64,000 bases of DNA, from assembly GCA_963807235.1 (NCBI GenBank), contig CAWEBF010000022.1, forward strand, positions 116,146 to 180,145, written 5' to 3'. This DNA comes from CAWEBF01 sp963807235 (GTDB lineage: Bacteria > Acidobacteriota > Vicinamibacteria > Vicinamibacterales > UBA2999). The notes under the pieces are model-generated. The model worked only from the letters and a program-made list of their open reading frames with translations, was not told the origin of the DNA and ran no database searches. Each line of letters starts with the position of its first letter. Position 1 is the first letter of the stretch. This document shows, piece after piece, positions 8,816 to 19,190 of this stretch. Both the position numbers and the translations under genes were made by a program.

Positions 8816-9499
8816 CTACTTCCGCCCCTTCTTCTTCACCGGCTCGACCTGAGCCACCTTGATCGTCTTGGCGGCCACGGCCTTCCGGATCACGACGACA
8901 GCGTTCGGCCCGCCGGGCACGGCGCCCTCGACGAGCAGCAGGTTGTTTTCCGCATCGACGCGAATGACGCGCATGTTCCGCACGGTCACGCGGCGATCGC
9001 CCATGTGGCCGGCCATCCGCATCCCCTTGACGACGCGCGACGGATAGGACGATGCGCCAATCGAGCCCGGCGCGCGGTGGAACATCGACCCGTGCGTGGC
9101 GCGGCCGCCCGCGAAGTGGTGGCGCTTGACGACGCCCTGGAAGCCCTTGCCGCGGCTCGTGCCGATGACGTCCACGCGTTCACCGTCGGCGAAGATCGAC
9201 ACGTTGACGTTGTCGCCGGCCTTGGGCGCTTCGCCGCCGGCCTTGACGCGGACCTCGCGGCGGATCCGGGTGGGCGGCACGCCGGCCTTCTTGAAGTGGC
9301 CGGTGGTCGGCTTGTTTTCCTTGCCGGGATTCGCCTCCACGAAGCCCAGCTGCACGGCCTCGTAGCCGTCGCCGTCCACCGTCTTGACCTGGGCGACCAC
9401 ACACGGGCCGGCCTTCAGGACCGTGGCCGGCTGCACCGAGCCGTCGGACGCAAAGATCTGCGTCATGCCGATTTTTTTGCCGATGAGTCCAGTCACCAT
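8816..9499 (-). CDS. rplC: 50S ribosomal protein L3
   Basis: 227 residues starting MVTGLIGKKIGMTQIFASDG. The central signature RGKGFQGVVKRHHFAGGRAT reaches towards the peptidyl-transferase centre. Intact. Downstream of rpsJ by 113 bp, a gap filled by heptad repeats. Confidence 0.97.
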   Translation of the reverse strand: MVTGLIGKKIGMTQIFASDGSVQPATVLKAGPCVVAQVKTVDGDGYEAVQLGFVEANPGKENKPTTGHFKKAGVPPTRIRREVRVKAGGEAPKAGDNVNVSIFADGERVDVIGTSRGKGFQGVVKRHHFAGGRATHGSMFHRAPGSIGASSYPSRVVKGMRMAGHMGDRRVTVRNMRVIRVDAENNLLLVEGAVPGGPNAVVVIRKAVAAKTIKVAQVEPVKKKGRK

Positions 9500-9513
9500 T
9501 GCGAATCCTCGTC

Positions 9514-9608
9514 GGCTCTAGGCTCTTGGCTCTCGGCTCTTGGCCTGCCAAGAGCACTCGCAAGTGCTCTCGTCCACGCCTGGAGCCCAAAGCCTGAAGC
9601 CTAGAGCC
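9514..9608. repeat. Heptad-type repeat with inverted arms between rpsJ and rplC
   Basis: The left arm is built of GGCTCTA, GGCTCTT and GGCTCTC units; the right arm holds the reverse complement (GCCTAGAGCC). A second internal pair (AAGAGCACT / AGTGCTCT) sits in the middle. The transcript could fold into a long stem between the S10 and L3 genes. No spacers, no coding sense. Confidence 0.7.
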
Positions 9609-9612
9609 ATCA

Positions 9613-9936
9613 CTACTTCCCGTGCTCTTTCCCGAACGCCTTGATCTCCACGTCCACGCCGGCCGGTAGATCGAGCTTCATCAGCGCGTCCACGGTCTGC
9701 GGCGTCGGCTCGAAGATGTCGATCAGGCGCTTGTGGGTCCGGATCTCGAACTGCTCACGCGACTTCTTGTCCACGTGTGGCGAGCGCAGCACGGTCCACT
9801 TGTTCTTGGAGGTCGGCAAGGGAATCGGCCCTGCCAGCCGCGCCCCGGTGCGTTTGGACGTCTCCACGATCTCGCCGGTGGACTGGTCGAGAATCCTGGC
9901 GTCGTAGGCCTTGAGGCGAATTCGAATCTTGTCCAT
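9613..9936 (-). CDS. rpsJ: 30S ribosomal protein S10
   Basis: 107 residues, starting MDKIRIRLKAYDARILD and containing PLPTSKNKWTVLRSPHVDK and REQFEIRTHKRLIDI. S10 binds the 3' domain of 16S rRNA and is the NusB/NusG partner in antitermination. First gene of the S10 part, 78 bp after tuf, with repeats in the gap. Confidence 0.98.
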   Translation of the reverse strand: MDKIRIRLKAYDARILDQSTGEIVETSKRTGARLAGPIPLPTSKNKWTVLRSPHVDKKSREQFEIRTHKRLIDIFEPTPQTVDALMKLDLPAGVDVEIKAFGKEHGK

Positions 9937-9949
9937 GGGCGTCTCGAGT

Positions 9950-10013
9950 GGCTCCAGGCTTTGGGCTTTAGGCTTTAGGAATTGCCTGAGCCTTGAGCCT
10001 AGAGCCTAGAGCC
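9950..10013. repeat. Heptad-type repeat with inverted arms between tuf and rpsJ
   Basis: Units GGCTCCA, GGCTTTG, GGCTTTA on the left face GCCTAGAGCC units on the right, giving a potential hairpin of about 25 bp per arm just after the tuf stop codon. It separates the str part from the S10 part and may act as a partial terminator. Confidence 0.7.
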
Positions 10014-10014
10014 G

Positions 10015-11214
<1,200 letters not shown>

Positions 11215-11243
11215 CGAGGTTTGCTCCGTTTGTAATCAGGTCC

Positions 11244-11270
11244 GGGCTCCAGGCTCCGGGCCCCAGGCCT
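11244..11270. repeat. Short heptad-type repeat between fusA and tuf
   Basis: GGCTCCA/GGCTCCG units followed by a GCCCCAGGCC inverted piece fill most of the 59-bp gap between the fusA stop and the tuf start. It is a minimal member of the repeat family seen in other gaps. Confidence 0.5.
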
Positions 11271-11273
11271 CGC

Positions 11274-13382
11274 CTACTTCGTGCCCTGAACCCTCGCCAC
11301 TACTTCTTCACTGACGTTCGGGGGCGCCTGCTCGTACCGATCGAAGTGCATCGAGTAGGTGGCGCGCCCCTGCGTCCGCGACCGAAGGTCCGTGGCGTAA
11401 CCGAACATCTCCGACAGCGGCACGCGCGCGTTGATGATCTGCGTGCCCCCGCGGTCCTCTTGTGACTGGATCCGGCCGCGCCGGCTCGCCAGGTCGCCCA
11501 TCACGTCGCCCATGTAGTCCTTGGGCACCACCACTTCGACCTTCATCACCGGTTCGAGAAGCACGGGCTTGGCCTTCTTGGCCGCGTCCTGGAACGCCAT
11601 CGAGCCGGCAATCTTGAACGCCATCTCGGAGGAGTCCACGTCGTGGTACGAGCCGTCGTACAGCACGATCCGCACGTCGTCCACCGGATAGCCGGCCAGG
11701 ACGCCCCGCGACAGAGCTTCTTTGATGCCCTCGTCGATCGGCTTGATGTACTCCTTCGGGATCGAGCCCTGCGTGACCTCGTTCTCGAAGATGTAGCCGG
11801 TGCCGGGCTCGCCCGGGAAGAGATGAATTTTCGCGTGGCCGTACTGCCCGCGGCCGCCCGTCTGCTTGGCGTACTTCATCTCGCCGTCGGCCGGACGAGT
11901 GAGCGTTTCCTTGTAGGCGACCTGCGGCTTGCCGACGCTGGCCTCGACGCCAAACTCACGCTTCAGCCGGTCCACGATGATCTCGAGGTGCAGCTCGCCC
12001 ATGCCGGCGATCACCACCTGCCCGGTCTGGTCGTCGGTCTTGACCCGGAACGTCGGGTCCTCAGACATCAGCTTGGCCAGGCCGACGCCGAGCTTCTCCT
12101 GGTCGCCCTTCGTCTTGGGCTCGATCGCCAGCGAGATCACCGGCTCCGGAAAGTCCATCGACTCGAGCACGATCGGCTTCTTCTCGTCGCACAGCGTGTC
12201 GCCGGTGGAGACCTGCTTCAGGCCAACGGCCGCCGCGATGTCGCCGGCGTAGACTTCCTTGATCTCCTCACGCTTGTTTGCGTGCATCTTGAGCAGCCGG
12301 CCGACGCGCTCGGTCTTGCCCTTGGTGGCGTTGTAGACCGACGAGCCGGACGTCAGGACGCCCGAGTAGAGGCGGATGAAAGTCAGCTGGCCGACGAAGG
12401 GATCGGTCATCAGCTTGAACGCCAGCGCGGAGAACGGCGCGTCGTCGGCCGCCGGCCGTTCGAGCATCGTCTCTTCCTTGGCGTTGGGGTCGAGGCCCGT
12501 GATTGACGGAATGTCCAGCGGCGAGGGCAGGTAGTCCACGACGGCATCGAGCATGGGCTGCACGCCCTTGTTCTTGAAGGCCGAGCCGCAAATCACGACC
12601 ACGAATGCCGTCTCTTCGCTCCTCACCGACGAGATGACGCGCTTGCGCAGCGCCGCCTTAATCTCGTCTTCAGTGATTTCCTCCTCGCTCAGGTACTTCG
12701 CGAGGATCTTGTCGTCCACCTCGCTCACCTTCTCGATGAGCTTATGGCGATACTCCTGGGCCTCGGCCGCCATGTCGGCCGGAATGTCCGACACGATGTA
12801 GTCGGCGCCCATCGTCTCGTCCTTGTAGGTGATGGCCTTCATCTTCACCAGGTCCACCACGCCCATGAACTTGTCCTCGGCGCCGATCGGCAGCTGGATG
12901 GCCACCGGGTTGCCGCCAAGCTTGGTCTCGATCTGCTCGAGCGTGCGCTTGAAGTCCGCGCCGATGCGGTCCATCTTGTTGACGAAGCAGATGCGGGGGA
13001 CGCGGTACTTGTCGGCCTGCCGCCACACGGTCTCCGACTGCGGCTCGACGCCGGACACGGCATCGAACACGGCGCAGGCGCCGTCGAGCACGCGAAGCGA
13101 GCGCTCCACCTCGGCGGTGAAGTCCACGTGGCCCGGGGTATCGATGATGTTGATGCGGATGTCGCGCCAGAAGCAGGTGGTCGCGGCGGACGTGATCGTG
13201 ATGCCGCGCTCCTGTTCCTGCTCCATCCAGTCCATGACCGCCGTGCCTTCGTGCACCTCGCCAATCTTGTAGGTGATGCCGGTGTAGTAGAGGATGCGCT
13301 CGGTCGTGGTGGTCTTGCCGGCATCGATGTGGGCCATGATGCCGATGTTCCGCGTCCGATTAAGAGGTGTCTGGCGGGGCAT
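11274..13382 (-). CDS. fusA: Elongation factor G
   Basis: 702-residue translocase GTPase. The G domain has AHIDAGKTTTTERILYYTG, the intact effector motif QERGITITSAAT and DTPGHVDF, followed by domains II-V; the domain IV motif around GRGQYGHAKIHLFPGEPG is visible. Length is normal. No sign of the EF-G2/paralogue type. It lies between rpsG and tuf in the str operon. Confidence 0.98.
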   Translation of the reverse strand: MPRQTPLNRTRNIGIMAHIDAGKTTTTERILYYTGITYKIGEVHEGTAVMDWMEQEQERGITITSAATTCFWRDIRINIIDTPGHVDFTAEVERSLRVLDGACAVFDAVSGVEPQSETVWRQADKYRVPRICFVNKMDRIGADFKRTLEQIETKLGGNPVAIQLPIGAEDKFMGVVDLVKMKAITYKDETMGADYIVSDIPADMAAEAQEYRHKLIEKVSEVDDKILAKYLSEEEITEDEIKAALRKRVISSVRSEETAFVVVICGSAFKNKGVQPMLDAVVDYLPSPLDIPSITGLDPNAKEETMLERPAADDAPFSALAFKLMTDPFVGQLTFIRLYSGVLTSGSSVYNATKGKTERVGRLLKMHANKREEIKEVYAGDIAAAVGLKQVSTGDTLCDEKKPIVLESMDFPEPVISLAIEPKTKGDQEKLGVGLAKLMSEDPTFRVKTDDQTGQVVIAGMGELHLEIIVDRLKREFGVEASVGKPQVAYKETLTRPADGEMKYAKQTGGRGQYGHAKIHLFPGEPGTGYIFENEVTQGSIPKEYIKPIDEGIKEALSRGVLAGYPVDDVRIVLYDGSYHDVDSSEMAFKIAGSMAFQDAAKKAKPVLLEPVMKVEVVVPKDYMGDVMGDLASRRGRIQSQEDRGGTQIINARVPLSEMFGYATDLRSRTQGRATYSMHFDRYEQAPPNVSEEVVARVQGTK

Positions 13383-13437
13383 TTTCCGTCTTCGCTCGTC
13401 TCGGCTCGTTAGGCTCGTTAGCGTCTAGGTCTCGGAA

Positions 13438-13911
13438 CTACCAGCGGTAGTGCGCGAAGGCCTTGTTGGCCTCGGCCATCCGGTGCGTGTCTTCGCGCTT
13501 CTTCACGGCGCCGCCGCGCAGGTTCGCCGCGTCCATCAGTTCATTGGCGAGCTTTTCCTGCATCGTCTTGCCGTCGCCGCGTGAATCGGCGTAGCTCACC
13601 AGCCAGCGGATGCTGAGCGACAGGCGGCGGTTGGGATTCACTTCGACCGGCACCTGGTAGTTCGACCCGCCGACGCGCCGCGATTTGACCTCGAGGCTCG
13701 GCTTCACGTTGTCCATCGCCTTCTTGAACACCTTCAAGGGGTCGTCGCCGGTCTTCTCCTTGATGATGTCGAAGCTCTTGTAGAGGATGCGCTCCGCCGT
13801 GCTGCGCTTGCCGTCGTTCATGATGGTGTTGATGAACTTGCTCACCAGCGTGCTGGCGTAGATCGGATCGGCGGCCAGTTCGCGCTTGGGAATCTCTCGT
13901 CTGCGTGGCAT
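13438..13911 (-). CDS. rpsG: 30S ribosomal protein S7
   Basis: 157 residues from MPRRREIPKRELAADPIY. S7 nucleates assembly of the 16S 3' domain and can repress the str operon. The frame continues upstream without homology into the rpsL end, so the ATG at 13911, 20 bp after rpsL, is chosen. The family signature KFINTIMNDGKRSTAERI is present. Confidence 0.97.
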   Translation of the reverse strand: MPRRREIPKRELAADPIYASTLVSKFINTIMNDGKRSTAERILYKSFDIIKEKTGDDPLKVFKKAMDNVKPSLEVKSRRVGGSNYQVPVEVNPNRRLSLSIRWLVSYADSRGDGKTMQEKLANELMDAANLRGGAVKKREDTHRMAEANKAFAHYRW

Positions 13912-13930
13912 CTCTCTAACCTCGACGTCG

Positions 13931-14305
13931 TTACTGCTTCGGGCGCTTGGCGCCGTACTTCGACCGGCCCTGCTTGCGGCCCTGGACGCCCACGGCGTCC
14001 AGCGTGCCGCGCACCACGTGGTAGCGCACGCCGGGGAGGTCCTTGACACGGCCGCCGCGGATGAGCACCAGCGAGTGCTCCTGCAGGTTGTGGCCGACGC
14101 CGGGGATGTAGGTCGTGACCTCGATGCCGTTGGTCAGGCGCACGCGGGCCACCTTGCGAAGCGCCGAGTTCGGCTTCTTGGGGGTCTGGGTGAACACGCG
14201 GACGCAGACGCCGCGCTTTTGCGGGCTGACCTGCAGCGCGGGACTCTTCGTCTTGGTGACGATCTTCTCGCGGCCCTGTCGAACAAGCTGGCTGATAGTC
14301 GGCAT
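13931..14305 (-). CDS. rpsL: 30S ribosomal protein S12
   Basis: 124 residues starting MPTISQLVRQGREKIVTK. The decoding-site loop TPKKPNSALRKVARVRL retains the lysine associated with streptomycin sensitivity, and PGVRYHVVRGTLDA is the second signature. First gene of the superoperon; AGGAAG lies 4 bp before the start codon. Confidence 0.98.
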   Translation of the reverse strand: MPTISQLVRQGREKIVTKTKSPALQVSPQKRGVCVRVFTQTPKKPNSALRKVARVRLTNGIEVTTYIPGVGHNLQEHSLVLIRGGRVKDLPGVRYHVVRGTLDAVGVQGRKQGRSKYGAKRPKQ

Positions 14306-14647
14306 AACTTCCTGCAGTCTCCCTCTCGTCCCCGCAACGACACGCGTACAGGCGCGACGTCATCGCCCCACGACGGGAAAGCTGCGCCCGTCGGCTCAAC
14401 GCGTTCCACGATGCCGCGGCATCGCTTCAACGCGCTTCCACGATGCCGGCGGCGAGCTCGACGCCCGGCACGTCGCCTCAGGCCTGAAGGAGCGCTACCC
14501 ACGCGGAGGCGCGACCCTGGCACCTGAGACACTGACCCTATCTATTTGAATCGCTGGCGGTTACGGCAAACCCGTCCACCAACACACGCTGCTGAACGTG
14601 CGGCTGGGGGCTAGATAGGGTGTCCTAGCCCTCAGAAGAACCTAGGG
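14306..14647 (-). other. Untranslated leader of the str operon
   Basis: About 335 nt separate the promoter at 14648-14677 from the rpsL start. I see no convincing small ORF, RNA gene or known riboswitch in it. The segment near 14590-14635 can pair locally (GGGGGCTAGATAGGGTG against CCTAGCCCTC), so it could hold a regulatory structure, but nothing matches the known S7 or S12 target by eye. Confidence 0.45.
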
Positions 14648-14677
14648 AATATAGCACGCGCCGTCAGAAATGCACAA
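14648..14677 (-). promoter_or_regulatory. Sigma70-like promoter of the str-S10-spc superoperon
   Basis: On the minus strand TTGTGC (-35, 14672-14677) and TATATT (-10, 14648-14653) are separated by 18 bp, preceded by TGC before the -10 box. This is the best promoter match in the window, and its position fits a start of transcription near 14641, upstream of rpsL. Confidence 0.7.
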
Positions 14678-14698
14678 GGGACGCCGCGGTCGCCCAAC

Positions 14699-14740
14699 GG
14701 CTCTGGGCTCTAGGCTATAGGCTCTAAGGCCTCTAACGCC
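14699..14740. repeat. GGCTCTA heptad-type repeat upstream of the str promoter
   Basis: Imperfect 7-bp units (GGCTCTG, GGCTCTA, GGCTATA, GGCTCTA) in the gap between the divergently oriented ends of the str promoter and the lactate permease tail. The other bases of 14741-14856 show nothing recognisable. Confidence 0.6.
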
Positions 14741-14856
14741 TGGTCAGCGAACGCTCACCGCGGTCATCTCCCTCGAGAACGCGCCCATCGGCGATCAAAG
14801 GTCAGACCCGCTCTGGGCAGCAGCTTCGCCCTCAGAATCGGCTCAGGTCTCGGAGC

Positions 14857-14900
14857 GCGCCAGGGTCCTCCGCAGGGGCCCATGGACCTTGCCCTGGCGC
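14857..14900 (-). terminator. Hairpin after the lactate permease gene
   Basis: GCGCCAGGG (14857-14865) pairs with CCCTGGCGC (14892-14900) just beyond the permease stop at 14911; the loop has further pairing (GGTCC with GGACC). No clear T-run follows, so it may be a rho-assisted or 3' protective hairpin. Confidence 0.5.
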
Positions 14901-14910
14901 CGTAGCCCGG

Positions 14911-16607
14911 CTACGGCACCGCCGCCACCGGAACCGCGCCGGGGAAGACATAGGCAAACAGCATCGAGATCACGCCCATCACGATCATCAGCAACACGCT
15001 GTGCTTGATCGTGAAGCGGAACAGCCGGCCCGCGTCGGTCAGGCGTCATCCCGGTGGCGGCTATGGCCACGGCGATGCTCTGCACCGAGATCATCTTGCC
15101 CATCACACCGGCGGCCGAGTTCACACTGGCCGTCAGGATCGGATTGAGGCCGAGCGCGTTCGCCGTCACCACCTGCAGGTTGCCGAAGAGCGCGTTGGCC
15201 GACGTGTCGCTTCCTGTCAGGAACACGCCCATCCACCCGAGCACGGCGCTGAAGAACGGAAACGCCACACCGGTGCTGGCGAGCGCCAGGCCCAGCGTGG
15301 ACGTCATCCCCGAGTAGTTCATGACATACGCCAGACCGAGCATGCACGCGATGGTGAGGATCGCCATCTTGAGCTGCTTGAACGTCGCTACGTAGGCGTT
15401 GACGACCATGCCCCGGCCGCACGCGCAGCACGAGCGCCGTCGCGAGGGTCGCAAGCAGGCACGCCGTTCCGGATGCGCTCAGCCAGTTCAACTCGTACAG
15501 CGCGGCGTAGGGCGCCGGGGCCGCCACCACCGGCGGGATGCGCGTGATCAGGTTGTGCAGCCCGGGCACCATCAGACGCTCGGCCAACGGGCCGGTGCCG
15601 GGCACGGTGTTGAGGAAGGCCGGCAGCAGGCTGTCCGCGAAACGGTTGATCGCCGGCTTGATGTCGGGTTCGCCCCAGATCAGCACGAACACCACGAGCA
15701 GCAGATAGGGCACCCAGGCCATGAACACCGCGCCGCCCGAGTGGCGCGCCAGCGTCACCGAGGCCGCCGTGTCGCCCTCGAGCCGAAAGATGTTCTTTGG
15801 CTTCCACAGCTTGAGCACCGCCACCATCACCACGATGCAGGTCAGCGAGCTGAGGATGTCGGTGAGCTCCGGGCCCATGTTTCGCGAGACGTAGAACTGC
15901 ACGCCGGCAAACGAGACGCCGCAGGCGATGATGGCCGGCAGGACTTCCAGCGCCTTCCTGGCGCCGGCCATGACGACGATCAGATAGCCGGGGATGATGA
16001 TCGAAATCATCGCGCACAGCGTGCCGACCATGCCGCTGAGCGGCAGCACCGGCAGGCCGGTGACGGCGGCCAGCGTCGTCACCGGAATGCCAATCGAGCC
16101 GAACGCGACCGGCGCGGTGTTGGCCAGCAGGCAGATTCCGGCGGCGTAGAACGGATTGAAGCCCAGACCGGCCAGCATCGCGCCCGACACCGCCACCGGC
16201 GCGCCGAAGCCGGCGGCGCCCTCGATGAAGGCGCCGAAGGAGAACGCGATGAACATCGCCTGCAGCCGTCGGTCCTCGGTCAACCCGCCCACCGAGTCCT
16301 TGATGATCTCGAACTTGCCGGTATCGACCGCGAGCCGGTACAGCATGATCGACGTGAAGACGATCCACGCGATCGGGAAGACGCCGTAAGCGGCGCCGTA
16401 GACGGTCGAGACCAGCGCCAGACCGGGCGGCATGCGGTAGGCAACGAGCGCCACGAGCAGCGCCGATCCCAGCGCCGCCACTGCCGCCATCCACGCCGGC
16501 TTGCGCAGGACGCCCAGCATCAGGAACAGCACCAGGATGGGCATCGCGGCCACCAGGGCCGACACCCCGAGACTGCCCGCTACAGGCTCATAGTTGTGCT
16601 GCCACAT
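14911..16607 (-). CDS. lldP: L-lactate permease, two apparent frameshifts
   Basis: Member of the LctP family of lactate/glycolate:proton symporters. The translation from the ATG at 16607 (MWQHNYEPVAGSLGV) gives many membrane helices and family motifs such as FGAFIEGAAGFGAPVAVS and IGIPVTTLAAVTGLP. The frame shifts near 15410 (GGGG, one G too many) into VVNAYVATFKQLKMAILT and LTGSDTSANALFGNLQV, and again near 15040 (CCTG) into FRFTIKHSVLLMIVMGV, ending at 14911. Repaired length is about 565 residues, normal for the family. It is the last gene of the glcD-glcE-glcF-lldP run, 19 bp after glcF, so lactate is the likely substrate. Confidence 0.88.
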
Positions 16608-16626
16608 ATCTCCCTCGCTCACCCGC

Positions 16627-17942
16627 TCACGCCCGGCGCGGATCGGTTCCACGAATCGAGGCGTCCACCAGCTCAATGGGGTGAAAAACCGGCCAGTCGT
16701 GCCCGATGCGCCGCGCCGCGGCCGCGATTTGCAGCGTGCAGCCCGGATTGGCGGTCGCAATCATATCCGGAGAGGCGGCGGCCAGGTGGCGCACTTTCCG
16801 CTGACCGAGGTCCGCGGCCGGTCCCGGGGTGACCAGGTTGTAGATCCCGGCGCTGCCGCAGCAGATTTCGGGCTCGCCCGGCGTGACCAGCTCGATGCCA
16901 GGAATCGCCTGCAGCAGCGCTCGCGGCTCGGTGCGCACGCCCTGGCCGTGCGCAAGGTGACAGGCGTCGTGGTAGACGACGCGAGCGGCGATCGGGTGGC
17001 GTGCGGCCCGGGCCGGCCCCAACTCGGCCAGCACCTGCGAAATGTCCCGCACCTTGGCGGCCAGGGCTCTGGCGCGATCGGCCCATGCGGGGTCGTGGTC
17101 GAAGAGCTCGCCGTATCCTTCATCGCGGAGCCGCAGCCGGCGGCATTCACGGCGATGCAGTCCACGTCCAGCCGCTCGAACACCTCGATGTTGTGGCGCG
17201 CCAGCGCGCGGGCCTGCTCGATGTGCCCGGCGTGCAACGGGAGCGCCCCGCAGCATCCCTGGGCCTCGGGCGCCTCCACTCGGCAGCCTTCCGCGGCCAG
17301 CACGCGCACCGTGGCCTGGTTCACGTGCGCGAACGAGAGGCGCTGCACGCAGCCGGTGAGCAGTGCCACGCGGCGGCGCTCGGATCCGGAGGCCGGCGTC
17401 ACCGGGGCCACGCGCCGTCGCATTCCCGCCAGCGTCACGGGCGGCGCCAGCTCCACCATCGCGACCAGCCGTCGCCACAAACCGTTTCGCGTGCCGGTTG
17501 GGAGCCGTCGCGCGAGGCCCCGGGCCAACCCGCCGGCGATGGCCAGCGGCGCAAGCGCCCAACGCATGCGCGCGGGATACGGTACCAGGGCCATCAGGAG
17601 CGCGCGAAAGAGGGCGTCGCCCGCGGACCGCGGGTACCGCTGCTCGATGCGCGCGCGGGTGCGCTCGATCAGCGGTCCGTACTGCACACCCGACGGACAC
17701 GCCGTCACGCAGGCCAGGCAGCCGAGGCAGTTGTCCATGTGCGTGACGAGCGACGGCGTGAGATCGGCGCGGCCTTCCACGCCCGCCTTCATCAAATAGA
17801 TGCGCCCGCGTGGCGAGTCCATTTCCTCGCCCCAGAGCAGATACGTGGGACACGTGGGGAGGCAGAAGCCGCAGTGGACGCACGTGTCGATGCCGGCGAT
17901 CGAGGGGCCGTCCGGGCCGGCAAGCGGCCCTGTCCATGGCAC
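16627..17942 (-). CDS. glcF: Glycolate/D-lactate oxidase iron-sulfur subunit, one frameshift
   Basis: Electron-transfer subunit of a GlcDEF-type oxidase. Two ferredoxin-like clusters are visible: CVHCGFCLPTCPTY near residue 20 and CLGCLACVTACPSG near 73. Two CCG domains follow (GCCGALPLHAGH and CCGSAGIYNLV). The frame breaks near 17120 where one G seems missing (AAGGATAC for AAGGGATAC), joining GCGSAMK to GYGELFDHDPAWADRA. Total about 438 residues. Placed between glcE and the lactate permease. Confidence 0.9.
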
Positions 17943-17967
17943 GTGTGACTGTCCGGTGGCGGCGCTG

Positions 17968-19190
17968 TCACACCGGCCCCCGCCCAGCGCCCAGGATGCC
18001 CGCGGGATCCAGCGCGCGCTTCAACGCGGCAAGCGGCTGCGCCCACGGCACCGGCGCGCCCCACGCGTCCACGGCGTTCTTCAGTTCGGGCGGCGCGCTC
18101 AGCAGCACTACGTGGCTCAGCGCGCTCGAGGCCGTAAGGCGCGCGATGGCCGACGCCTGTGCGGTTGCATCGCCGTCGAGGCGGAGGAACCCCGCGCCCA
18201 CGGCCGCGCGGCCCACGAAGACGAAGCCCGGCAGATCCGCGGAAGCTGATTCGACCAGCGTCACCACCTCCGCCAGCGCCGACGGCGCCCAGGAACACCG
18301 CACGGTGGCGCCGCCCTGCCACGGCAGCGTCAGCTGATCGCTCCAGCACTCGGCTCCCGTCATTGCCGCTGAGCGCGGTCACGCCGGGCAGCATCGCTTC
18401 GAGCGCCGTCGCCTGGGTGGCGGTCGCACGCGGGCTCGACGCAAAACCCACCAGCATCTCGCGAGTGGCGGCGTGGCCGGGCGTGCGCGCGACGCGCAGA
18501 TCGAACGCGGCGGGCTCGATCTGGCTCGACGTCACGGTGGCGCACGCGGCGGCCATCGCCATCGCCGTGTCGCAGCGGATGCGCAGCGTCGCCGACGATT
18601 GCGGCACACGGCGCCAGCTTGAACGTCGCGTCCACGATGACCGCCAGGCTGCCCATCGAGCCGCTGATCAGCCGGCCCAGGTCGTAGCCGGCGACGTTCT
18701 TCACCACGGTGCCACCCGACTTGACCAGACGGCCGTCGGGCAGCGCCAGCGTCACGCCGATCAGCAGGTCGCGCGGCGTGCCGAAGCGGTGCCGGAACGG
18801 CCCCGATTCGTTGGTGGCCACCAGCCCTCCGATCGTCGCGCCGGGAAACGGGCTCTCGACCGGCAGCCACTGTCCCTTCCGGCCCAGGTGGTCGTTCAAG
18901 TCGGCGAGCCGGACGCCGGATCCGACCGTGGCCGTCAGATCGCCGTCCCGGTGCAGAAGGGGCGATACCAGCCGGGCCGTTGACAGGATCTGATCGACGA
19001 CGGCCGGGCGCCTGCCCCAGTCCAGCTTGGTGCCTCCGCCCCGAACGATGGTCGAATGTCCGCTGGACGTGGCGTCGGCGAGCGCAGCCGCCAGCTCCAC
19101 TGCGCTATCGGGCTCGACGACCCGCGCCGGCACCACGCCGTCGATGGCGTCGCCGGGCGTCCCGGCCCGGCAGGCGGCGGACTCGGTCAT
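17968..19190 (-). CDS. glcE: Glycolate/D-lactate oxidase FAD-binding subunit, two frameshifts
   Basis: FAD-binding PCMH-type subunit. The first 200 residues are clear: TIVRGGGTKLDWGRRPAV, then PGATIGGLVATNESGPFRH, and VKNVAGYDLGRLISGSMGSL, typical of GlcE. The frame then shifts near 18600 and again near 18355 and ends AALKRALDPAGILGAGRGPV at 17968, the usual GlcE tail. Repaired length is about 407 residues. Its start overlaps the glcD stop (TGATG). Confidence 0.88.

Noticed and set aside
14306..14647. Riboswitch or small RNA gene in the str leader
   Set aside because: Some local pairing exists, but no known consensus is recognisable by eye and no conservation data are at hand.
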